A stretch of DNA of 64,000 nucleotides from Boswellia sacra (taxonomy: Eukaryota; Streptophyta; Magnoliopsida; Sapindales; Burseraceae). Shown one piece after another: positions 1 to 10,079 of this stretch (its first letter is position 1; every line of letters starts with the position of its first letter). The stretch lies in the NCBI GenBank assembly GCA_013180625.2, contig SNVD02006112.1, positions 1 to 64,000 of the forward strand, in the 5' to 3' direction. The notes under the pieces were generated by a model. The model was not told where the DNA came from, did no database searches, and saw nothing but the letters and a program-made list of their open reading frames with translations. The translations under genes were made by a program, and so were the position numbers.

Positions 1-1029
1 TAGTATATTCAAATGTAATGATTTGATGTGATCAAAATCCAATGAGTATATGATCAACCAAAATTTCCCAGCCTCAAAAGAACAACTGAGTCTTATAAAT
101 TCAAAGCAATTGTATTTGGAATATGATATATATCCAAAAGCTGAAACAAATTTACTCCTCTTCCTACCCTCAATTGCATCTAGTCCATATCATTTTGATT
201 ATTTAATTTATAACAAGTATCAATTTTCATGGCAAAAAGAGACCTTTAGGAAGGCTTCTCCAGTTTCAAATACATTATAACATAAGTTCACGTAAATATG
301 AGCTACAATGCAAAATGCATGATTGACCACCACCCTAGTTGACAAAATGAAACAAAAACGATCACAATTAAACATAAGATTGACTTACCATGACTTAAAT
401 TTCCAACTTAAAATTTTAACACAAATTCAAACCCGTTCATCAATTATATTACAACTGTTAAAAAAAATTAATGTACTGTAATTTACAAATAAAAGTTCTA
501 CATTAAAAGCCAAAATTTATGATAACTAGACATAGGTAACATTTATTTTTTTGTCTAAAGCCTATATAAGTCTAAATTTAATGGAAGACTGAATAAGTTT
601 GAATGCATAAATCTAAACAACATATTTGCTTTTCTTTCTTTCTTATTTGTACATAAAAGTTAAATTTTTTGTTTTATAAAAGTAAAAAGTCTGAAACTAG
701 TATTTCAACGTCCATATCCTTCTAAATACGTCAATATTTTTTAATAGTAAAACATTTGCAAATCAATTTGTCAAACTCAAGTTGTAAATTTAGCGGTTAT
801 AGATGTAAATTATTCCCTTTTGTTGTCCACATTGGATTGAAGAGCCATTTCAAGTTCCACACTACGCATTGAAAAACGTCAGCTGTGCGCAACTTACGAA
901 ACCCTCAATTTCGCATTAGCATTTAACATTCAATATAGTTGTTGCTGTGTTTATCACTCCAAATATAAATCATTAAGACATCTATACGCTATAAATCAAT
1001 AGATATAAAATCAATGAATAACATATGTA
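1..1029. other. AT-rich intergenic, no gene seen
   Basis: No reading frame with codon structure or recognisable domain. The short open frame near the left edge (50-280) is AT-rich, starts arbitrarily and resembles nothing I know, so I do not call it. Confidence 0.5.
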
Positions 1030-1140
1030 ATACACCTTATGTGGGTGAGAACACCATCTTCTCCACTCTTTCATCAAGAACCGTCACAATAACATTACAG
1101 CAAAAGCTAATGGAGCAACAGCTAACGGAGGCTAAATCAC
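1030..1140 (-). other. diverged single arm of the inverted-repeat RNA family
   Basis: Read on the minus strand, this segment begins with tagcctccgttagctgttgc, close to the arm-X start of copy B (tagtctccagtagctgttgc). It continues with tccattagcttttgct and a stretch ending near gaaagagtgg, close to arm Y and arm X of copies A-D. No complementary partner arm was found nearby, so it would not fold into the long hairpin. It may be an older, broken copy. The match is by eye and weaker than among A-D. Confidence 0.4.
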
Positions 1141-1283
1141 CACAAAGCTAGCAACGTGATCGAATCCATTCCAGTTAATTAAATTATACAGTAAAAGCAG
1201 AATGACTCAACTTAACACAAAAATCTGCGAATTAACTGATCAAACTAAAAAAAAAAAAAAAAATTTACGAGTAATGATTTTAC

Positions 1284-1400
1284 CTGAGATTCAGATAAGG
1301 GGAATCTGGATGGATATCGACGATTGAGATTTAGAGAGATGGAATAAAGATGTTTTAGGGTTTGGAGGTTACGCGATGGGTTGGGAAATGGAATATGCTC
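1284..1400 (-). other. possible 5' leader exon of a minus-strand transcript
   Basis: Read on the minus strand, this is a C/T-rich leader-like stretch (aaaccctaaaacatc, ccatctctctaaatctc) ending in atctcag followed by gtaaaatc, a good plant 5' splice site at 1284/1283. No coding sequence can be assigned and the rest of the gene would lie to the left. The diverged arm at 1030-1140 lies just downstream and could belong to the same transcript. Inference only. Confidence 0.3.
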
Positions 1401-1653
1401 TGTACCAGTGGTCAACTCTTATTTCCATGAGCAGAAAACCGGGTAAATAACAAGACGCCCCTTTATTTAAAAAGTAACAATTCCATCCCCGCTTTCACAC
1501 TTCCGTTAAATGAATTTTCGATTGTGACAGAATCTTGTGTGCAAATTAATTAATTTTACACTTGTTTAAAGAATTTTCCTAGAAAATAAAAAATACCCGT
1601 CGCTCAATCTTCTCTCAACATTTCTCCCCAAGTGCGGAGTACCGGTTAGGCGT

Positions 1654-2554
1654 TAGGGGTGTTCAAAATCTAATCCAACCCGCTTAAACCGATTGATTCA
1701 ATCCAAATTGATCCAATTTTAATTGGATTTGATCAATTGACGGATTGGGTTGGATTGAAATTTTTAAGAAGCAAATTAATTGGATCGGATAACGGATCCT
1801 ATTATAAAAATCCATTATAAACCGATCCAATCCAAATAATAGGTAATAAAATTAACTATATAATATTTAAAAATTAAAATTAACATTTGATGATCATTGA
1901 TATAATGCATTTGTGTTATGTGTAATTGGAAAGTATAAATATAACTTAGTTATCATTATTTTTTTATTTCATGAATTGTTTTTCATATTAATTATATTTA
2001 TCTCAATATAAAAACTATTAGTTACTTATTAATTATTTATTCATGTTTGCAAGACATTCTTTAATATGCATTGATGACATTGAGTTAATACAATTATATA
2101 ATAATAAATTTTTCCAAGTTCCATTTTATTCAAGGTAGCTTATTGCATGGAGTCCTATAAATTTATTTAAATTACAATATTTGTATTGGAATGATTTCAA
2201 TTTTTATTGTTGTTTTTAGTTAGGAACATTAATCAATTTATAAATAAATTTTTATTTATTATATTACGGTTTACCAATATTTTAATTTGCTTGATAACTT
2301 TATATTATCATTATTTTTATATAATAATTTATGTTTATTATTGAATCATATGTGACTTTTACTTTTTTAAATTTTTTAAAGTTTGGATTGGATCGGATTG
2401 AATTGGATCGGATGATGTTTTTTTAAAATCAGATTTGATTGGATTTTAATCTTTAATTAGATCGGATTGGATTAAAAAATATCTAAACCGATTATTATTA
2501 GATTGGATTGGTTATTAGCTAAATCCGTCGGATCCAAATCAACGAACACCCCTA
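1654..2554. mobile_element. non-autonomous hAT-type element with 8-bp target duplication
   Basis: The element starts taggggtgttc and ends gaacaccccta, a perfect 11-bp terminal inverted repeat. It is flanked by ttaggcgt (1646-1653) and ttaggtgt (2555-2562), an 8-bp target duplication with one mismatch, which is diagnostic of hAT transposons. Both subterminal regions are rich in repeats of ggattggatc/gatccaatcc type. The roughly 900-bp interior is very AT-rich and has no transposase frame, so it would need a transposase supplied in trans. Confidence 0.85.
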
Positions 2555-2562
2555 TTAGGTGT

Positions 2563-4280
2563 TACCATAATGGGGGTGCGTGAAAATTCTACCAGAGGAG
2601 GAGGATGCAGATGTGATTACCCCACCAGAAAACCCGCCACTTGTTTAATAGCGGGCAAGTGCCCCCGCCAAACATAAAAGCCTTTACAAGATCCAAATCA
2701 GACCAGAAAAATTTTGTATTTGGTTAAAATATTACCTATTTAAACCAATTTAATCTTGAATTGTTTGAAATTTTAATACTCTAATCTTACAATTAATAAA
2801 TTAATATATTTTATAAATGAAAATAAATTAGAGTATTTAATTTATAATTTTGATATTAAACAAATATATATCACTATCATATTAAAGTACATTTTTTTTC
2901 TTGAATTCTCACATTGCGTCGAGCACCTTCTTTGCTTATCCCGTTATCGTGTCTCACACGACTGGGTTGCTTATTTCAGATATTTTGGTATTTTTTTTTT
3001 ATCCATTTAACACTTATTATCATGTAATTTCATCTATTAAAAAACTATATATTTTATTTTTTTAATTTGAATACAAATTATTAGAATTGTATTATCTTAT
3101 ACTTAATTATATAAAATTTTCCTGTAAAATTCTTGTATACTCTACTTATATTGATTTGTATATATTTTTTAACACGTCAAATTAAAAAAAAAAAAAGTGA
3201 AAACAAAGAAGATAAAAGAAAGATTAGTGTTATTTAAGTCCCTCAAAAACTCTCTTAAGTCCTTTTATGAATAAAATTAATTAATTAAAAAGTATCTTTA
3301 ATTATTAATTAATAGATATCTACTAATTTATTCCTAAAATACCCTTTTAAATTTTGCTTCTTATCTTTTAATATCCGGTTAGCTTAATTACGTATCATCT
3401 ATGACATAGTAACAAGTTATTCAAACATAATAAAATAGGACAATAAATGGAAACCATAAAATAGGACAATACATGACAACCACATATGTTACAAGACAAT
3501 CATATGATATGAATTTAAACTAAAATTTCTATTTGGTAAAAATAAAAATAAAAAATCTATTGCAGATGCAAATTCGTATTTACCGGAAAACCACTATAAA
3601 ACAGTATATGCAACACTCTTTCAAGCAACCAAGAACCACACGAATGATGAAGTTGTGACTATTTGTAGATGATGTTATCTTTATGGCATGAGTCGGTTAT
3701 AAGCTCATACACGTAACCTCAAACCGGAAAGCCACTCTTCCAATTCTTGTCCATCATCTCTTATATGAGCAATTCAATATTTTCTCTTAATATTTCTAAT
3801 AACTTTTTGCAAAGATAAGAAGACAAAATAGTTTTAACTTCTAGATTAATATTTTAATTCACATTCACCTTCCTTATTGATTCTTTTTTCTACATTTCAT
3901 AAAACAAGAACTTCTCTACATTAAAAAAAAAAATAATTGGTGGATGAGAAATTAAAAGTTATACTTTCATTAAAAAAGAAAAACAATACGTGTGAAGGAC
4001 TAATTATAGAAAGGGTAATTTAGAAATAAATTAAAAATATTTGTTAATTTTATTTTTTTAATAGATTTTATTTAAAATGGGGTTTAAAAAGAGATTTGGT
4101 GGGTTGAATAACAACACTCTTAAAAGAAAATATTAAACACTAGAAATCCAATGCAAGTCCAATAGGCCAGCAAGGCCCAAACCAACAAATTCCATCACTT
4201 GGGCCATGCGTACAGCCTGACTTAAGCCTTTCAATTTAGTCCAACCTTTTGACTCAATCAATGACAACAATTAATCAAAA
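2563..4280. other. AT-rich intergenic
   Basis: Low-complexity AT-rich DNA with no coding frame, RNA gene or clear element ends. A GC-richer patch at about 2570-2670 is unexplained. Confidence 0.5.
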
Positions 4281-5047
4281 GAGATGAATTTACTCCTGAA
4301 TTGGAGAGCAAGTACTGCAGACTCCAGTCACGAAGTGGGAAAACTTTCCCCATGGTCACATTTAAATTTTGTTCCTAATTTTCAACATTACTCCTGCATA
4401 TCCATGCAAGTTATTGATTTATTAGATCTTGGAAACATTTTAAACCAACAACAGTTAACAACGTAGATACAAGAGTCCTAAAACTCAGACGAGGGGTAAT
4501 GGTGTCTAGGAAAGCCACTGGGTGGATCAGCTGCACAAACAGAGCACCACTCAAGGCATGCCATGTCAGCGCGCGACTGGCACGTGCAATGCGATGCATC
4601 AAAGACTTTCTCTATGTTTGAATTCCATAACAACTCATCTTTTACCTCAATCAAGACCCAATATGGCAGAGTCATCGACGTCCCAGAAAACAACCATCAC
4701 ATTCCATTACTCATTCATAGAGATATGTTCCCTTACTCACATCCAGCATGTAAAATAATAACATTTACACGGACGCAGTATGATGTTTTAGAAGTTCTAA
4801 CTCCAACCAACAATTGTAGCTCATAACAACATCAAGTTCAGAACATGTTTGAGTATGTCCACTCCATAATTACATTCAATGACAAATCAACACAGTAATG
4901 ACGAAAGAGAAACAGCCCGCTAATGACCACACTCCCAACTAATAGCTGGGTTCTAAAGAGAGATTACAGCGAAAAGAAAATAAGTATAGATAGCGAAAGT
5001 CGCATCAAACACCCCGTACACAATATACAGAAGGAAAAGATGAAGCT

Positions 5048-6643
5048 TCATAGTGATACCCCATGGCCATGGGCTTCATTATCAGCAGGATCCATTTGAG
5101 AGAGGTTCAACGGCTTAGAGGTATCCCCTGTAGTGGTCGCAGCTGGATCTCCAAACAGAAAACTATCACACGATGATGGATCCATACAGTTGAGATCGTG
5201 ACCAGACATAGTATCCCCAATACTACCATCAAATTGCAAGTCCTAAACAAAATGGAGCAAAGATTAGAATAAATTATTATAAGAAAACGGAAAACAAAAA
5301 AGAACAAACATAAACTACTCATGATCATTACTATCACCCATATATGGACAAAATTTCAGTTTATACCTTATAACTCAATTGGTCATCACCATTGGCTTCA
5401 TTGTACATTGGAAGCATTTGAGTGGCAGAAATAGAGTGGCTTGGCTGCTCATGGGTATCCATAGTGTTGGTCTCAATTACGTCGACAGCAATAAAATCTA
5501 ATGATGAAGTAAGGTGTTTGCAGGATGATGAATCGGCAACCTGACAGATTCATATAATTATGGTCAATGGAACATAGATCAGCTAAAATCAAGTCCTTAA
5601 CAAAATAAAGCAAAGAATTGGATAAACTGTAAAAAAAAAAAATTAAAAAAATTAAAAAAAATGAAAAAGCAACAACGTACAAAATGCTTGCCATCATATG
5701 AATAAAATTTCACCACGCATACCTTGAAAAGCATCAATCCATCATCAACAGTAGCTCCTTTGTCAGTTGGAAGCACATGAGAGGCACGACTAGAGGTGTT
5801 TGGCCCCTGATGGATACTTGGATCATTAGAGAGAATCTCTAAAAACGAATTAACCTAACCAATCCATATTATAGTAAATATCATAACAGAACATAGATCA
5901 ACAAATAGCGAGCTCTAACCCAAACTAAAGCACAGATTAGGATAACTTATAAAAACTGAAAGCCAGATGAATCTCCCCTAACATACAAGTGCATGTGGAC
6001 ATTGCATATTAAGACAAATACAAGCAAAATCTCACATGCATACCTCATAATTCAGCAATTGATCATCATTTTTTGACATATTCTCATTTGGAGGGACTTG
6101 AAAGGCAAGACTAGAGTGGTTCAGCCCCTCCTGAATACCCATGATGATGATACTCCCAATTAGATCAACCCAAAGGAATTCCTTCCCCATCAGAATCTTC
6201 TGATATCGGATAAACACGTTGGGGTTTGAAAAACCGGATATATATTCTCTGTACAGAACAGGACATATACTCTCAGCTTCTTCATCAACACAAATATATT
6301 ACAGTGAGCCCAGCAATGATGAATATAAGTATGACACGAAACAATTACTACATAAACTCAGCTTCTTGATCAAACACAAATTCTACAAAAAAATAAATAA
6401 ATAAACTTTTTATTTTTATGAAAAATGTTAAAAGTACTCCATCTCATTCCAACTATCAAAAGAAATTAATATCTAAACTATAAAATAATAAATTCGGCTT
6501 ATAACCAAAATATCAAAGTGGAAACAAACCTGGCCAATGGAAGAACATATAGATGAAGCGAAGTGGGCCAGGTCACAGCATCCCTCCCATAAAATTTCGT
6601 CCCTTCTACGGCGCCGAGGAACTGCCAGATAACCGGGATACAT
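5048..6643 (-). CDS. unrecognised five-exon gene with tandemly duplicated exons
   Basis: A gene model assembled by eye; exons, in transcript order, are 6643-6530, 6199-6044, 5836-5723, 5540-5367 and 5242-5048 (TGA/TAA-type stop at the low end). All four introns lie in phase 0 with GT donors and AG acceptors, and the joined frame stays open for about 250 codons. A TATA box lies 75 bases before the ATG. The N-terminus carries five arginines in a row; the rest is Ser/Asp/Asn-rich and probably disordered. Exons 2, 3 and 4 resemble each other: each ends in an Asp-Asp-x-Leu motif followed by Tyr/Phe-Lys/Glu at the splice site, and each has a Gln-(x)n-His-Ser/Ser-Ser core followed by a Pro and acidic residues. 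The introns after them match too, so intron plus exon was duplicated in tandem (spacing 321 and 356 bases). I know no family for it; it could be lineage-specific or the remnant of a larger gene. The exon 3 acceptor is a tandem AGAG, and the frame needs the second AG. Confidence 0.6.
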
Positions 6644-6717
6644 GTCTTGTTCTCGGCAGGAGAGAATTGCATTGACGGGTTGGTTTTGGAATTGACAAGC
6701 AAAATGTGGGTGTTCGC

Positions 6718-6725
6718 TTTTTATA
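6718..6725 (-). promoter_or_regulatory. TATA box of the 5.0-6.6 kb gene
   Basis: Minus-strand tataaaaa, at the usual distance (about 30 bases) before a C/A-rich leader that begins near 6690. The leader also holds an earlier ATG (about 6672) in another frame that stays open through exon 1 but does not join the next exon in frame; it could act as an upstream frame. Confidence 0.55.
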
Positions 6726-6874
6726 TTCGAGGAAAAAAAAAAAAAAACCGGTTCAGGATAGGAGGAGAGGGAAGGCGAGTTCTGCTTTTTGCTAAGCAGC
6801 TTCCACTTTTCTGCCCAGCAAGCTACCGGGTGAACGGTGAAACAAAAGGAAACTTTTGCATAAAACATTGACCT

Positions 6875-7689
6875 CGCTTATGGCATACAATAAGTTTTTG
6901 AACCACCCATTATTTTAAAAATTTACACAATCCACCTTATTAATTTTTTATATTCACACATTTTTTAACAATATAACAAAATTACTCTTCAATTTAAAAA
7001 TTTTATATTTTTAATATGTTAACTAAATTTACAAAAATAAAACCACAAATATATTTGCTCTACCGTTAAGGGAAGAATCACAAGTCTAATCTCAAGATAA
7101 ATATCATATATATACTTCCAAATAAATACGTCGTAAAATGTGTAATAAGTATTAGTTTAGACATATTTATTTTAAAAAAACACAAAAAAACTTAAATATA
7201 ACATATATAAAATAAAGTTTTCTAGAAATATAAAAACAATTGTTTTCCCTCTTTGGTCATTCTACCTAATTTATCTTTTTTCATTTTTTTCAATAATTTT
7301 CTTATTATAAATTATATTACTCAACAAATATTATAATTCTATTATATAATATTTAAAGATAAAAAATTACATTTTTTTAAACTATCACTCAATTTCCAAC
7401 AAAAACACAAAACATATATATATAACCAAATGTATTTTCATACAATTTAAATCTCTCATAAAATATAAAAATATATATCATATTCTCATATTAGAAATTT
7501 TGGAAGAAAACACATAGTACAACCTTCAGCCTCTTCAACAAATGCAATAACTTTTCTTAATATAATAATATCTATAAGCCAACAAAAGGAAACCCATCTT
7601 TCAATCTTAATTCAACATCACAAATTGGTCATACCCCAAAAGAAAAACTTATGAGAATATTTAAGATTTTTATATTATTTTTTATGAAT
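6875..7689. other. AT-rich intergenic
   Basis: No gene, RNA or element ends seen. Sequence is about as AT-rich as introns and spacers elsewhere in the window. Confidence 0.5.
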
Positions 7690-7862
7690 TTTTCCTTTTT
7701 TTTTTGTAACCGAGGTGTCCGAGCCAGCTTAAGCGCACCACAACTAATCTTACGATCTCCCGCTTACCTCATGGAGAAAGGCCATTGTGAAGAGTCGAAC
7801 TCAGAACTTCACTGTTGACCTTACCAACTCCCTCCTGAGCCGCTCTTACTATTTGAACCAAT
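7690..7862 (-). mobile_element. tRNA-derived SINE
   Basis: On the minus strand, this reads from a tRNA-like head with an A-box-like segment (ggctcaggagggagttggta) and a B-box-like segment (gagttcgactc) to a body ending in cgcttaagctggctcggaca, with a terminal A-run (seen as the T-run at 7690-7705). The spacing of the two boxes and the A-tail are those of tRNA-derived plant SINEs transcribed by RNA polymerase III. No coding capacity. Exact family not determined. Confidence 0.7.
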
Positions 7863-7869
7863 TGATTGT

Positions 7870-9180
7870 GAGTTTTTTTATGAGTTCTATTATTACGTTA
7901 TAGTGTTTTTTTTCTTTTTTCACTCTATATGATTTTTTTTATAATCTATTTATATAAAAAATAATAATCATATCATTTCTTATAACATTTAACTAAAGGA
8001 AAGGAAACGTCTGTATTTTTTTTTTTTTTTGAGACTATTAGGAACTAAATAGTTTTTTCGCAAACAAAAGGGGCGCCAACATATTGCCGTGAAAATTTTC
8101 TAGATACCCCAGAGGAGTAAGGAGCGTTAAGATATTTGAATCTGATCCTATGACGCGTTTATGATGCGATATATACACATAAAAATAAATAAATAAATGA
8201 AGTATTATTATTTGGTAACTGAACGGCTGAAATCTATACACGACGATAACCACGTAGAAAACTCTGGAATGCCTTTCGGTTGCTCCTACTTGGCCTCGAA
8301 GTAAGCACTAGGACACCTTTGAATCGCTTATACTTCGCTCGCAAGTTATCACGCACGGGCCCAAATGGCCCATATTGTATACGAAGAGAGTTTGAATCAT
8401 CCACGAAAACGCTTTTCTTAATGCGAAGTAAAAATTAAAGAGGCATAGAAAGGAAAATAATAATTAAAAAGGATTTAACAAAAAAATTAAAAACAAATAT
8501 TACCACACAAGAACTATGTTGATCCCCCTTTTGGGTTTTTGTATTTTTATTTTTAAAAATGATTTTAAAATATTTATTGATTTAAAATTATTTAAATCAA
8601 ATATTTGCTTGATATTAAATTTAAAATGTAGGAAAAGATAAACACGTACGAAACGGGATTTTGCATACGCGAAATAATACGTAAACATAATTCTATCATT
8701 TGCCTCATTGTAAGAGGTGGTTACACAAAATCTTGCATGCATTATTTTATCTATTTTGCAATCAACTAAAAAATATTTTTATTTTTAGTTTCCCTACGTA
8801 ATTTTGAAAATAAAAAGATAAATACCTCTCCTGGTAGAAAATACCCTTATTCTCCTTTCTCAAGTTAAGATCGCTGTTCCTTCATCCAAATTCCAAACTT
8901 TTTCTTTTTTTTCTTTCCATCGCCTGTTAGAAAACTCTGGAAAGCACAAATTGGAGATTTTTACTATTCAGGACCAAATCAATATATCAAGATTATGAGT
9001 AGAAATACATGAAACTTTTTTCCACACATAGAAACAAAGATTTGTTCTTTAGGCCTTTTTTTATACATATTTTTTAATGTATCTTAAAATTTATTTAAAA
9101 ACTGAATATTAATCACGCATTATAAATCTTTTAAAAATAAAAACACAAAATTTATAAATACACCCAAACCAGTTGTAAGC
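7870..9180. other. intergenic, with one promoter-like patch
   Basis: Mostly AT-rich. At 8240-8420 there is a GC-richer patch containing gggcccaaatggcccat, that is two GGCCCA (site II-type) motifs close together, which in plants mark promoters of housekeeping genes. No coding frame follows on either side, so it may be a relic promoter. Confidence 0.35.
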
Positions 9181-9196
9181 TAGCAATAGCACTGAC

Positions 9197-9780
9197 CTTT
9201 TATAGTCAGTGTTGAGAAATTGCAACCACAGCTCTGAGGGGGTAGAGTCACCATCTCTGCAATCCAGTTGTAGAGCATGATGATGCCCCAACAGATTCCA
9301 GTAACCTTGGCTATAATTATTGTGGTTTTCTTTAAAAAGGAAAAAAAAATGAATAGAACAACTATTCATCATCCTGCGATTAGAACGCAGAGTTAATTGT
9401 AGTAAAGTGATCATCGCCTAAATGTGTTGAATGCAGGATGAAGATCGGTAGCTTCTTTAACTCTCTATGTGAAAATCACACAAGAAAAGTTATAGCAAGA
9501 GCTGCTGGAGACTTAAACGGTACAACCATTGTTTCACAACCGAAAGCTTTATCCAGAGAGGAGAAGAAATCTGAAAAAGCACGAATGCTACCCATGTAAC
9601 ATTAATCCAAATATGATCGGCGAATCATCAAAATCAATTTGAAAAGCAAAAACATCAAACAAAATCTCATCTGCCTCTGATGAGACCTACCAGCTTTAGA
9701 ATAGGTGGGAATCAATAATACGTGGGTGGAAGAGGGTGCTGGAAAACAGTAGAATGCACCTAATATTTAAATTTAAAGAT
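9197..9780 (-). ncRNA. inverted-repeat RNA family, copy A
   Basis: Transcript sense is minus. Arm X occupies about 9513-9432 and arm Y about 9381-9290, with only about 50 bases of loop, the shortest of the four copies. Arm X reads aagtctccagcagctcttgc and ends gaagctaccgatcttcatcc; arm Y pairs with it through attcatcatcctgcg and further blocks. Beyond Y the sequence attgcagagatggt is shared with copies C and D, followed by a splice donor-like aaaag/gtcagtgctat at 9197/9196. Upstream of X, blocks such as tctcatcagag (about 9685) are shared with copy D and ttttgatgattc with copy C. A TATA-like tttaaatatta lies near 9765. No open frame is conserved. Likely a hairpin-forming non-coding transcript; an unexpressed relic is the alternative. 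Confidence 0.6.
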
Positions 9781-9983
9781 GCAAAAGTCAAGCCCGCACA
9801 AAACTTCAACAGGTGTGGAAAACAGGCTGCCACATGTTATCATAATTTCCTGCCGTATTCGCAGCTAGAAAAACTTACGAGGAATTAACCAAAGAGACGT
9901 GGTTGGATTAGCTGATGAAAATGATAGGGAAACACGAAGGATCGGTCGTTGCTGAGTGCGCACAGCGTCATTTATTCGGTGTT

Positions 9984-10015
9984 GGCCTGAGGCTTTTCCT
10001 TTCCCACTATATTCT
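9984..10015 (-). promoter_or_regulatory. conserved upstream block of the inverted-repeat family (copy A)
   Basis: On the minus strand it begins agaatatagtgggaaa and continues ggaaaagcctcaggcc. Near-identical blocks lie upstream of copy B (12748-12783) and copy C (55580-55612), in the same orientation relative to each hairpin. It may be a promoter element or part of an upstream exon. Confidence 0.5.
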
Positions 10016-10079
10016 CCTTCTTTAAAAAGGCACCGCCATCCACATGCAATGTTCCCTCCAATTATTTTCAACTTCTCAG

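Noticed and set aside
50..280. 76-codon open frame at the left edge
   Set aside because: No family resemblance, AT-rich codons, no promoter or splice context.
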